This document shows positions 44,639 to 53,202 of a stretch of DNA of 64,000 bases, piece after piece; the first letter of the stretch is position 1; every line of letters starts with the position of its first letter. A program made the translations under genes and the position numbers. The stretch covers positions 23,595 through 87,594 of the forward strand of contig NZ_RZUF01000023.1 of NCBI RefSeq assembly GCF_004005375.1, written 5' to 3'. This DNA comes from Rheinheimera sediminis. Lineage in GTDB: Bacteria > Pseudomonadota > Gammaproteobacteria > Enterobacterales > Alteromonadaceae. Under the pieces are notes generated by a model that saw nothing but the letters and a program-made list of their open reading frames with translations, made no database searches and was not told the DNA's origin.

Positions 44639-45289
44639 ATGAAAGCCAAACAGTTAGCTTTAGTTGCCTTATGCAGCACCTTAGTTTTATCAGGTTGTGC
44701 CAGCATGAACATAGCGCCGGAAAACCAAAACACCGCTAAAGGCGCAGCCATTGGCGCTGGTGTAGGGGCTGTGCTGGGTAAAGCCACAGGTAATCATAAA
44801 AACAAAAGGTTGGCGATAGGCGCTGCTATTGGCGCTTTAGCTGGTGCTGCTGTGGGCCGTTATATGGACAATCAGGAAATGGCCCTGCGAGATCAATTAT
44901 CAGGCACTGGTGTCAAAGTGCATCGTGACGGCAACATTTTACGTTTAGAAATTCCGTCACAAATTACTTTTGCTGTAAATCAGGCTGCCATTCAACCACA
45001 GCTCTATCCAGTATTAAACGATGTGGCTAAAGTGCTGGGCGAATACGATAAAACACTATTAGTGATCAGCGGCCATACCGACGATACAGGCACTTACGAT
45101 TACAACATGCAATTGTCGAAAAAACGTGCTGAAAGCGTAAAAGATTATTTAGTAGCGCAGCGCCTGAACCCAATTCGGGTTGAAACTCAGGGCTTAGGTC
45201 CAAGTTACCCTGCTGTGCCAAACAATTCTGACAGCAACAGAGCAATGAACCGCCGCGTTGAGATACATATCGAAGCTATCACTCAATAA
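44639..45289 (+). CDS. OmpA-family lipoprotein with glycine-zipper segment (YiaD-like)
   Basis: Outer-membrane lipoprotein of 216 residues. It has a signal peptide ending in lipobox LSGC, and a glycine-zipper stretch (about 35-80, AAIGAGVGAVLGKA and AIGAAIGALAGAAVG). The C-terminal OmpA peptidoglycan-binding domain (about 105-214) contains ISGHTDDTGTYDYNMQLSKKRA and NRAMNRRVEIHI. The start at 44639 has AGGAG ahead; the longer frame is not supported. It is related in layout to E. coli YiaD, which is involved in envelope integrity. It is transcribed away from proB. Confidence 0.92.
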   Translation: MKAKQLALVALCSTLVLSGCASMNIAPENQNTAKGAAIGAGVGAVLGKATGNHKNKRLAIGAAIGALAGAAVGRYMDNQEMALRDQLSGTGVKVHRDGNILRLEIPSQITFAVNQAAIQPQLYPVLNDVAKVLGEYDKTLLVISGHTDDTGTYDYNMQLSKKRAESVKDYLVAQRLNPIRVETQGLGPSYPAVPNNSDSNRAMNRRVEIHIEAITQ

Positions 45290-45323
45290 TATAAAAAACC
45301 GGTCTGGACTTGTAATTTGCAAC

Positions 45324-45344
45324 GGGCTGGGGTAAACCCAGCCC
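45324..45344. repeat. Dispersed palindromic repeat GGGCTGGG…CCCAGCCC
   Basis: Eight-base arms at 45324-45331 and 45337-45344 with the loop GTAAA, followed by CCTACA. Very similar sequences (GGGATAAACCC…CCCCTACAATG) occur near the right end of the window, so it is a dispersed element that may also end transcription here. Confidence 0.65.
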
Positions 45345-45380
45345 CTACATTTTGCAAAAGCAGCAAACCGGAGTTTGTTT

Positions 45381-46229
45381 ATGGGTTTATTGTGGTTAGT
45401 TACACTGATTTGGGCTTTTAGTTTTTCCCTGATTGGTGAATTTTTAACAAGCCGGGTCGACCCTTATCTGGCGGTCAGCAGCCGTATGCTGTTGGCCTTA
45501 CTGTTATTCCTGCCCTGGTTATTCAAAAGCACCAGCTCAAAAACTCAGGCTATGGCTCTTGCCGCCATTGGTGCTATTCAGTTGGGGCTGATGTACCTGC
45601 TGCTGTATCACAGTTTCCTGTATTTATCTGTGGCCGAAGTGCTGCTGTTTACCATTCTGACCCCTGTTTATATCTCAGTGCTGGATTACTTCTGGCGTTA
45701 TAAAAAGCTGCATTTTCGTTGGTTAGGTCCTGCCCTGCTGGCCATTGTGGGGGCTTTAGTCATTCGCTATCAGAACTTAAGCTCAGATTTTTGGTGGGGT
45801 TTGTTGCTGATCCAGGCCGCCAACTTCTGTTTTGCTTTTGGCCAGGTGGCCTATCGTCAGCTGAATTTGGGCTCCACTGCTGCACAGCGTTATAACTTTG
45901 GCTGGTTTTTTGTCGGCGCAACCATCACCAGTTTACTGGCCACTGTTTTGTTTGCCGATTGGAACAAGATGCCGACCACGACTCTGGACTACGGCATTTT
46001 AGTCTGGCTGGGTGTAGTAGCTTCAGGTTTAGGTTATTGGCTATGGAACGCAGGAGCTCGCCAGGTCAATGCTAATCAGTTAGCGGTGATGAATAACGTG
46101 CTGATCCCCGCAGGCCTGGTGGTGAACTTTGTGTTCTGGCAACAAAATGTCAACTGGTGGACTTTATCAGCGGGGTCGGTGTTGATTTTTTCTTCGTTGT
46201 TATGGGCAGGAAGGCAAAACACCAACTAA
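45381..46229 (+). CDS. EamA-type DMT permease
   Basis: Inner-membrane transporter of 282 residues with ten hydrophobic helices in two repeats. Signatures include LIWAFSFSLIGEFL, LSVAEVLLFTILTPVYISVLD and GLGYWLWNAGARQVNANQLAVM, as in the carboxylate/amino-acid/amine branch. ATG 45381 is preferred because GGAG lies seven bases before it. It runs tail-to-tail with the next gene (12 bases apart). Substrate unknown. Confidence 0.9.
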   Translation: MGLLWLVTLIWAFSFSLIGEFLTSRVDPYLAVSSRMLLALLLFLPWLFKSTSSKTQAMALAAIGAIQLGLMYLLLYHSFLYLSVAEVLLFTILTPVYISVLDYFWRYKKLHFRWLGPALLAIVGALVIRYQNLSSDFWWGLLLIQAANFCFAFGQVAYRQLNLGSTAAQRYNFGWFFVGATITSLLATVLFADWNKMPTTTLDYGILVWLGVVASGLGYWLWNAGARQVNANQLAVMNNVLIPAGLVVNFVFWQQNVNWWTLSAGSVLIFSSLLWAGRQNTN

Positions 46230-46241
46230 ATCACAGACGAT

Positions 46242-46910
46242 TCAAGGCTGGAGCTCGGCTTTAACCAGTAAACGTATTTGCCAATATGTTTTAGTTTTCA
46301 GCTCCGACATATAAATATGCTGCCAAGACGGCTCCATCCCGGAAAACTGCTTCAGTACTTCGTCCGCCTTGATTTCAATTGGTAAACGCAGTTGGACCAA
46401 ACAGATATTGTCCCGACAGCCGAAAGCCTCTGCGCCGGCGCCAAATTTGTCTTCTAAATCAGACAATGCCTGCTCGAGATTTTGTTCAAGTTGGTTATCT
46501 TGTGGATATTGATGAGAATAATGCAGCTGCTCCGCCGCTTCGCGAAAGTTTTTGCTTTTAAACAGCAACTCTAGTTTAGCGCGAGACAGTTCTTTATTTG
46601 CGCTGATCAGCCGCAAGTGCCAGTTTTCCTGCAGGTCTAAAGTACAACCCCGGCCTTCCAGACAAATCGACTTGGCCTGCTCAAACTTTACCACAACAGA
46701 CTCCTGTGCCTGAGTGCTGTTGTGCACAACGGCTTGCACTTGACCCGATGGTTCGGGCTCTTTTGCAGGCACAAGGACCTGTGCTTTGGGTTGAACAACC
46801 CTTGTCACTACTGGAACTGCATCAGGTTGCTCTGACTCAGCCGCACCAATGAACCATAACCAGCCTATGATAAGTAATAGCGCTGCCCCACTGATCAGCC
46901 ATTGCGTCAT
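46242..46910 (-). CDS. Uncharacterised single-pass membrane protein
   Basis: Protein of 222 residues with one N-terminal membrane helix (ISGAALLLIIGWLWFIG). A Pro/Val/Gln-rich periplasmic linker and a C-terminal domain with three to four Cys (CLEGRGC, CRDNIC) follow. The start at 46910 is chosen because GGAGGA lies six bases upstream. The frame is open to 47033 but no ribosome site supports a longer product. No family was recognised. Neighbours (an EamA permease and speE) do not explain it. Confidence 0.7.
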   Translation of the reverse strand: MTQWLISGAALLLIIGWLWFIGAAESEQPDAVPVVTRVVQPKAQVLVPAKEPEPSGQVQAVVHNSTQAQESVVVKFEQAKSICLEGRGCTLDLQENWHLRLISANKELSRAKLELLFKSKNFREAAEQLHYSHQYPQDNQLEQNLEQALSDLEDKFGAGAEAFGCRDNICLVQLRLPIEIKADEVLKQFSGMEPSWQHIYMSELKTKTYWQIRLLVKAELQP

Positions 46911-47151
46911 GCCGTCTCCTCCATGAATCATCACAATACCCGTCTTAGATACAGCTACTTTTTTGACGACCTGTTCTCTTCCCAACCACCTGGCTCCAGC
47001 ATGCTTCTGGAGTCTGGCATTAGTCATTCTCATGCAACTTCAGGCTACCTGAGTCTGTGTATTTAGTCCTGTTTTACCTGCTTAACATTCTGATGTAAAG
47101 CAGGAACAGTGCCAGGGCATCAAGCGATGTTCGATACCGCCCGAAACTTTA

Positions 47152-48009
47152 TCACTTCTCAGCAAACGCCTTCTTTACAAAATTAGGCAAAGCCATAGCA
47201 GCCTGATGCACTTCAGCATTGTAGTACTGAGTTTCAAAGGCAGGGTTTTGTGCAGCGTCAACCCGGAAGCCGTCAAATTTGGCCTCTTTACGGGCTAAAG
47301 TACAAGTCCACCAGCCGGATGGATAGACCATTTGCGGGAATAACAGACTTTGTAAATCAGCAAAACCAGCGTCTGTCATGGCATCACGCATGGCTTTTAG
47401 CAAAGGCATATGAATTAGTGGCGACTCACTTTGTTGCACTAAAATACCGCCAGGGCGCAGTGCTTTTAAGCAGCTTTCATAGAATGCTCCGTTAAATAAA
47501 CCTTCACCCGGACCTATAGGGTCGGTTGAATCTACAATCACCACATCCAACGATTCTGGGGCTGCGTCACGCATAAACTGAATACCGTCAGCAAATTTCA
47601 ACCTAGCACGTGGGTCGTTATTGGAGGCACAAAGCTCTGGGAAGTATTTTTCCGCCATCCGAGTCACTTGTTCGTCGATATCAATTTGGGTGACTTGCTC
47701 GATATCAGGGTGTTTTAATACTTCACGCAAAGTACCGCAGTCACCGCCACCTATAATCACCACCTGCTTTGGATTTGGGTGAGTAAATAACACCGGGTGG
47801 CTTAACATTTCGTGATAGAGAAAATTATCGCGGCTGCTGAGCATAATCACGCCGTCTATCACCATCAAATTGCCAAAATGCGTAGTCTCAAACATTTCAA
47901 TATGTTGAAAAGGCGACTGTACCTCTTCCAGTTTTTTGGTAATGGCCAAACCGAAGGCACTGCCACTGGCTGCAAAAATTTCAGTGAACCATTTGTTGTC
48001 GCCTGACAT
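47152..48009 (-). CDS. speE: Spermidine synthase SpeE
   Basis: Aminopropyltransferase that makes spermidine from putrescine and decarboxylated SAM, 285 residues. Motifs are MVIDGVIMLSSRDNFLYHEML, VIIGGGDCGTLREVLKH, QIDIDEQVTRMAEKYFPEL, VVIVDSTDPIGPGEGLF and YPSGWWTCTLARK. ATG 48009 has GAGGAG ahead of it; the frame upstream would be spurious. It is divergent from speA (204 bases), forming a compact polyamine locus, but no SAM decarboxylase gene is in the window. Confidence 0.96.
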   Translation of the reverse strand: MSGDNKWFTEIFAASGSAFGLAITKKLEEVQSPFQHIEMFETTHFGNLMVIDGVIMLSSRDNFLYHEMLSHPVLFTHPNPKQVVIIGGGDCGTLREVLKHPDIEQVTQIDIDEQVTRMAEKYFPELCASNNDPRARLKFADGIQFMRDAAPESLDVVIVDSTDPIGPGEGLFNGAFYESCLKALRPGGILVQQSESPLIHMPLLKAMRDAMTDAGFADLQSLLFPQMVYPSGWWTCTLARKEAKFDGFRVDAAQNPAFETQYYNAEVHQAAMALPNFVKKAFAEK

Positions 48010-48213
48010 ACTTATCTCCTCAAAATAAACTAAGCTGGACTTCCCAGACTTATCTGAACTTGCAGCAGTGCTGAGGCCTTTTACCGCCAACCTGCCGCAA
48101 CTTCAATGACTTTGGCAGTATTTTGCCAGCCAGGGCAAGATGAGACAAACTTTTCATGTTTTTTTCACAGCATTGGCTTTAAAATAGCGCATCATTTTTT
48201 TAAGGGCACGACA

Positions 48214-50100
48214 ATGGCAGATTGGGGTATCGAAAAAGCACGATCCATATATAACGTAGCAGTCTGGAGTGAAGGCTATTTTGATGTAAACAACAATGGC
48301 GACCTGGTGGCCTATCCGGACCAGGACCACAAAAAACCCGGTATAAATTTCCCGGAACTGACTGCGCGTTTTAAAGAGGAAGGCTTAACCCTGCCCGTAT
48401 TGGTGCGTTTTACCGATATTTTGCAGCACCGCGTTGGCACTTTAATCAGCTCTTTTGCTCAAGCTAAACAAGAGCGTGATTATCAGGGCGAATATACGGC
48501 TGTCTACCCTATCAAAGTAAACCAGCAATTCTCAGTAGTGAAAAAGCTGGTTAGCCATGACAGTGGCAAAGTAGGTTTGGAAGCGGGCTCCAAGCCTGAG
48601 CTAATGGCTATTTTAGGTGTCACCGACAAACCTCTGCGTATTGTTTGTAATGGCTACAAAGATTCTGAGTTCCTGCGTTTAGCCACTATTGGCCAGATGA
48701 TGGGCCACCAGGTGTACGTGGTCGTTGAAAAAATCACTGAATTAAAAACCTTAATCCGTGAAATCGACAGCTTAGGCCAGGCGCCTATGATAGGCATCCG
48801 TATCAAGCTGAACTCGGTCGGTAAAGGTAAATGGCAAAATACCGGTGGTGAAAAAGGCAAGTTTGGCTTAACAGCCACTCAAGTGCTGCAAGCCATCGAC
48901 ATTCTGCGTGACGCCGGCAAACTGGACTTATTGCAGTTAGTGCATTTCCATATCGGCTCTCAAATTGCCAATATCCGCGATATTCACAATGCGATTCGTG
49001 AATGTGCCCGTCACTATGCCGAACTGCGCACTTTAGGTGTGCCTATCACTACGGTTGACGTTGGTGGTGGTTTAGGTGTGGACTACGAAGGGTCGAACTC
49101 ACGTTCAGCCTGTTCAATGAACTACACCATGCTGGAATACGCCCGTAACGTGGTGTACGGCTTAAAAGAAGTTTGTGACGAATACGACTTACCACATCCG
49201 AATATTATTACGGAATCTGGCCGTGCTATGACTGCACACCACGCTGTGCTAATTACCGATGCTATTGACGTAGAGCGTGCACCAGGTCTGGTCAACATGC
49301 CAGAACCAAGCGAAGACTCACCAGCCGTGATTTGGGCTTTGTGGGATTCGTATAAAAACGTCACGCCACGCACAGCAGTAGAAGCTTACCACGATGCAGT
49401 GCATTATTTTACTGATGCTCATGCTCAGTATGTGCATGGTTTACTGACGTTAAAAGATTGGTCTTTGCTTGAGCAGATTTACTTTGCCACCATCAACAAA
49501 GTAAAAAACAAGTTGGATTTATCTTCGCGCTCACACCGTGATATTCACGATGAACTGAACGAGAAATTAGCGGACAAGCTGTTTGTTAACTTCTCCTTGT
49601 TCCAGTCTATGCCGGATGCCTGGGGTATTGACCAGTTATTCCCGGTAATGCCACTGGAGCGGATGAATGAGTCGCTGGAACACCGCGCTATTATTCAGGA
49701 CATTACCTGTGACTCAGATGGCGTGCTGAAAAGTTATGCTGACGGCAACGGTATTGAATCAAGCTTACCACTGCCTTCTTACAAAGAAGACTCGCAGTTC
49801 CTGTTGGGTATGTTTATGGTGGGCGCTTACCAGGAAATTCTGGGCGACTTGCATAACCTGTTTGGCGATACCGACTCAGTCCATGTAGAGCTGGATGAAG
49901 AAGGTGGTTACCGTCTGACCAATGCGATTAAAGGCGACACAGTGGCTGACGTCTTACGTTATGTCCAGTTTGACGCGAAGAAGCTGCTTGCCTCTTACCA
50001 GAAGCAATTAGCGCGGATGGACTTTAGCCCGGAAATGCAGTCATCGTATTTAGATGAACTAAAAGCCGGTGTTTATGGTTACACCTACTTCGAAGATTAA
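48214..50100 (+). CDS. speA: Biosynthetic arginine decarboxylase SpeA
   Basis: PLP-dependent enzyme converting arginine to agmatine, 628 residues. It begins GIEKARSIYNVAVWSEGYF and has PLP-Lys101 in VYPIKVNQQ. HFHIGSQ follows with the glycine loop VDVGGGLGVDYEG, and a C-terminal part with the second substrate-binding Cys in DITCDSDGVLKSY. The start at 48214 has AAGGG upstream and matches the length of family members; the longer frame is not supported. It opposes speE, so agmatine to putrescine to spermidine is likely made, given an agmatinase elsewhere. Confidence 0.97.
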   Translation: MADWGIEKARSIYNVAVWSEGYFDVNNNGDLVAYPDQDHKKPGINFPELTARFKEEGLTLPVLVRFTDILQHRVGTLISSFAQAKQERDYQGEYTAVYPIKVNQQFSVVKKLVSHDSGKVGLEAGSKPELMAILGVTDKPLRIVCNGYKDSEFLRLATIGQMMGHQVYVVVEKITELKTLIREIDSLGQAPMIGIRIKLNSVGKGKWQNTGGEKGKFGLTATQVLQAIDILRDAGKLDLLQLVHFHIGSQIANIRDIHNAIRECARHYAELRTLGVPITTVDVGGGLGVDYEGSNSRSACSMNYTMLEYARNVVYGLKEVCDEYDLPHPNIITESGRAMTAHHAVLITDAIDVERAPGLVNMPEPSEDSPAVIWALWDSYKNVTPRTAVEAYHDAVHYFTDAHAQYVHGLLTLKDWSLLEQIYFATINKVKNKLDLSSRSHRDIHDELNEKLADKLFVNFSLFQSMPDAWGIDQLFPVMPLERMNESLEHRAIIQDITCDSDGVLKSYADGNGIESSLPLPSYKEDSQFLLGMFMVGAYQEILGDLHNLFGDTDSVHVELDEEGGYRLTNAIKGDTVADVLRYVQFDAKKLLASYQKQLARMDFSPEMQSSYLDELKAGVYGYTYFED

Positions 50101-50129
50101 GGTAAACTTGCCACTGATCAGATGAGTGA

Positions 50130-50164
50130 AGGGGTTAGAGCACTGAAGCTGGTGCTCTGCCCCT
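50130..50164 (+). terminator. Probable terminator after speA
   Basis: Arms AGGGGTTAGAGCAC (50130-50143) and GTGCTCTGCCCCT (50152-50164), followed by CTAAATTTTA. The stem is imperfect (one bulge). It is placed between speA and the acyltransferase genes. Confidence 0.55.
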
Positions 50165-50186
50165 CTAAATTTTAGATGGTGGTGTT

Positions 50187-51080
50187 ATGTTGCATTTCTT
50201 ACCAGCCCCGGTACGTGGCTCGATATCTTTTCTGCTGTATGTGATCAACACTATTTTTTGGGCCGTCCCAATCCTGTTGCTCGCCATAGTCAAGCTGCCT
50301 CCGATCAAAACATGGCAAACCTGGATCACCTATTTGCTGGATTTCTGCGCTACCAGCTGGATCACGCTGAACAATTTAACCAGCAGTGTTTTTACCCGAG
50401 TTCGTTGGGATATCAAAGGTATAGATAACTTAAGCGTCAAAGACTGGTATCTGGTGATGGCGAATCATCAGTCCTGGGTCGATATTCTGGTGTTGCAAAA
50501 AGTGTTTAATCACAAAGCACCCTTTTTAAAGTTTTTTCTGAAAAAAGAACTGATTTACGTACCTGTGATTGGTTTATGCTGGTGGGCGCTGGATTTTCCT
50601 TTTATGCAGCGTTTAACAGCTAAACAGCTGGCAGAAAAACCTGAACTCAAAGGCACTGATATTGCGACAACTCGTAAAGCTTGCGAGAAATTCCGTTACA
50701 AGCCAGTCTCTGTGATGAATTTCCTCGAAGGCACCCGCTTTACTCAACTTAAACACGACAAACAGCAATCGCCTTTTACTCACTTACTCAAACCTAAAGC
50801 CGGTGGTATTTCTTTTGTACTGAATGCGATGGGTGAGCATTTGCATAAACTGCTGGATGTTACTATCTGTTACCCCAAAGGCATCCCTACCTTTTGGGAT
50901 TATATTTCAGGTAAAGTACACGAAGTTAAAGTACGAGTCAGAGTCTTGCCTATAGACCCCAAGCTGATTGGTGATTATGACGATCCGCTATTCAGACAAC
51001 GATTTCAGAGCTGGGTGAATCAATTGTGGTTAGACAAAGATCTATTGTTAACAGAGCTTAAGCAAGGAGAGCGAAACTAA
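50187..51080 (+). CDS. Acyltransferase, YihG-like (lysophosphatidate acyltransferase family), first copy
   Basis: Membrane acyltransferase of 297 residues. It has an N-terminal hydrophobic region, the HX4D box at His94-Asp99 (NHQSWVD), and the second block NFLEGTRFT, with PKAGGISFVLNAMG. It is expected to acylate lysophosphatidate or a related lipid at the inner membrane. Its TAA overlaps the ATG of a second, related gene. The two proteins are paralogues (WALDFPFM/WALDMPFM, TTRKACEKF/TTRKSCEKF), so this is a tandem duplication that has diverged. Confidence 0.9.
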   Translation: MLHFLPAPVRGSISFLLYVINTIFWAVPILLLAIVKLPPIKTWQTWITYLLDFCATSWITLNNLTSSVFTRVRWDIKGIDNLSVKDWYLVMANHQSWVDILVLQKVFNHKAPFLKFFLKKELIYVPVIGLCWWALDFPFMQRLTAKQLAEKPELKGTDIATTRKACEKFRYKPVSVMNFLEGTRFTQLKHDKQQSPFTHLLKPKAGGISFVLNAMGEHLHKLLDVTICYPKGIPTFWDYISGKVHEVKVRVRVLPIDPKLIGDYDDPLFRQRFQSWVNQLWLDKDLLLTELKQGERN

Positions 51081-52003
51081 TGTTGTATTGGTTGCCTGTC
51101 GTATTGAAAGCACCTCTGGCGTTTTTTATGTTTAGTTGCAACCTGACTTTTTGGGGTTCGCTGGTTACATTGATAGGTATTGCCAAGTTGTTGTCGCCAA
51201 CCACTGCAATCCGAACCTTCTGGTCTAAACCCGCTCACTGGTGTTATCGCCGCTGGTCACGCTATAACAAACTACTGATGGAGCTATTTAATAAAGTGGA
51301 ATGGCAAGTCAGTGGTGTGGCTGAACTGAAAAAAGACAGCTGGTATTTGCTGATTTCTAATCACAAAAGCTGGCTGGACATTCCGGTATTGAGTCAGTTT
51401 GCCTTAAACCGAATTCCTGAGCCTAAGTTCTTTTTAAAAGAGCAATTAAAGTGGGTACCTTTTATTGGCTCTAGCTCCTGGGCTTTAGATATGCCTTTTA
51501 TGAAGCGTTACAGCCAGGCACAACTATCCAAAAAGCCACATCTCAAAGGCAAAGATATTGAAACCACGCGTAAATCTTGCGAAAAATTTAAAGATACCCC
51601 GACCACTATTATCAATTTTGTCGAGGGGTCACGCTTCACTGCAGAAAAACACAAACTAAAACGTAGCCCATTCCGGCATTTATTGCCCCCTAAGGCGGGT
51701 GGTATTGCTTTTACGCTAGCCAGCATGGGACAACAGTTTCATTCGGTGTTGGATGTGACCATTATGTACCCGGATAACCCAGGCCATGTCGCCATAGATA
51801 TGCTCTGTGGCCGCTTAAAGCGGGTGGTTGTGCTGGTTGAAATTCTGCCTGTTGATCACGAAATTATTGGCGATTATTTTAACGATGAAACCTTCAGAGT
51901 GAGTTTCCAAAACTGGCTGAATCAGCGCTGGCTGAAAAAAGATCTGGCTATAGCTGCATATCAACAACCAGAAACTTCAGCTGCGGAAAACGCCTTGTGT
52001 TAG
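51080..52003 (+). CDS. Acyltransferase, YihG-like, second copy
   Basis: Paralogue of the preceding gene, 307 residues. It has HX4D at His95-Asp100 (NHKSWLD), NFVEGSRFTAEK and PPKAGGIAFTLASMG. The start is coupled to the previous stop (TAATG). Both catalytic boxes are intact, so both copies should be active, perhaps with different acyl or head-group preference. The 3' end overlaps the start of the channel gene. Confidence 0.9.
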   Translation: MLYWLPVVLKAPLAFFMFSCNLTFWGSLVTLIGIAKLLSPTTAIRTFWSKPAHWCYRRWSRYNKLLMELFNKVEWQVSGVAELKKDSWYLLISNHKSWLDIPVLSQFALNRIPEPKFFLKEQLKWVPFIGSSSWALDMPFMKRYSQAQLSKKPHLKGKDIETTRKSCEKFKDTPTTIINFVEGSRFTAEKHKLKRSPFRHLLPPKAGGIAFTLASMGQQFHSVLDVTIMYPDNPGHVAIDMLCGRLKRVVVLVEILPVDHEIIGDYFNDETFRVSFQNWLNQRWLKKDLAIAAYQQPETSAAENALC

Positions 52004-53202
52004 ATCTGTATTTACAACAAGCGGCCAGTTATTTTGGCCTGACCTTGGCGCCAAATCATGTCGCCATGTTATCCATCAGAATAGTGCTGGCGTTGTTGCT
52101 GCTCAGCCTGTTGTTTACTTTAGCCCGCCGCTATTTGTTACCCGCTATTGCCCGCCTGCTGGACAAAATGGACGGTACTTTAGAACATCAGACTGAAAAA
52201 GAACGGCTCAAACTAGCCAGCCATCTAGCACATCTGCTTCCAGCTGTAGTGCTGATTAGCTCAGCAGAACAGTTTTTCATGCACTGGCCTGATTTTATGT
52301 CGGTTGTGCATTTGGGCCTTTGGATCTATCTGTATTGCTTTGCGGGTTTTGCATTTGCCGCACTGATCAACTTTGCAACCACTATTTACAGCTCGGTAGA
52401 GCGTCAGAGTAACGTGCCTTATCTGGGGCTGGCTCAAGTATTGAAATTACTCGATTTTATCGTGGTCGCCATACTGGTCCTCAGCACTTTGTTGGGTAAG
52501 TCGCCGGTGTATTTGCTCAGCGGCCTGGGAGCCTTAACCGCAGTGTTATTATTAGTGTTTAAAGACACTATTTTAGGTTTGGTCGCCAGTATTCAGTTAG
52601 CCACCAATAACATGGTTAACCGTGGAGACTGGATTGAAATGCCAAAGTACGGTGCAGACGGCTCAGTAATAGAGGTAGCACTGACTACGGTAAAAGTGCA
52701 AAACTGGGACAATACTATTACCACTATCCCCACTTATGCGCTGATCTCAGACTCCTTTAAAAACTGGCGGGGTATGCAACAGTCCGGTGGTCGCCGTATT
52801 AAAAGAGCTATTAAAATTGATATCCACAGCATAGGTTTTCTTGATGAGCAAGAGATACAACAACTGCTGGAGCAGCAAGTGTTGCAGCCGTTTTTTGACA
52901 CCGCAATAGCGCAAGACTTGATAAAACAGCCTCACCTGACCAACCTGAAATTGTTTCGCTACTACACCCAGTGGCTGCTGCAGCAGAACCCAAATATCAA
53001 TCAGCGCATGACACTGATGGTGCGTCAGTTGGAGTCGAACGAAGTGGGTTTACCCCTTGAAATTTATTGCTTCAGTGCAGATAAAATCTGGGCCAACTAT
53101 GAGCAAATTCAGGCCGAAATTTTTGAAACCTTATTTGCCACTTTACCCTTGTTTACCTTAAGCACTTTCCAGCGGATAGGTGGCAGGCAGCAAGAACTTT
53201 AG
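51997..53202 (+). CDS. MscS-family mechanosensitive channel, YbdG-like
   Basis: Inner-membrane channel of 401 residues. It has about five hydrophobic segments, the pore-lining helix (YLLSGLGALTAVLLLVFKDTILGLVASIQL) and the MscS beta domain (VNRGDWIEMPKYGADGSVIEVALTTVKVQNWDNTITTIPTYALISDSFKNW). Length and the lack of extra domains match E. coli YbdG. The start is GTG at 51997, overlapping the upstream stop by seven bases; no strong ribosome site is seen, so coupling is likely. It converges with a methyltransferase gene, with a four-base overlap. Confidence 0.9.
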   Translation: MLDLYLQQAASYFGLTLAPNHVAMLSIRIVLALLLLSLLFTLARRYLLPAIARLLDKMDGTLEHQTEKERLKLASHLAHLLPAVVLISSAEQFFMHWPDFMSVVHLGLWIYLYCFAGFAFAALINFATTIYSSVERQSNVPYLGLAQVLKLLDFIVVAILVLSTLLGKSPVYLLSGLGALTAVLLLVFKDTILGLVASIQLATNNMVNRGDWIEMPKYGADGSVIEVALTTVKVQNWDNTITTIPTYALISDSFKNWRGMQQSGGRRIKRAIKIDIHSIGFLDEQEIQQLLEQQVLQPFFDTAIAQDLIKQPHLTNLKLFRYYTQWLLQQNPNINQRMTLMVRQLESNEVGLPLEIYCFSADKIWANYEQIQAEIFETLFATLPLFTLSTFQRIGGRQQEL

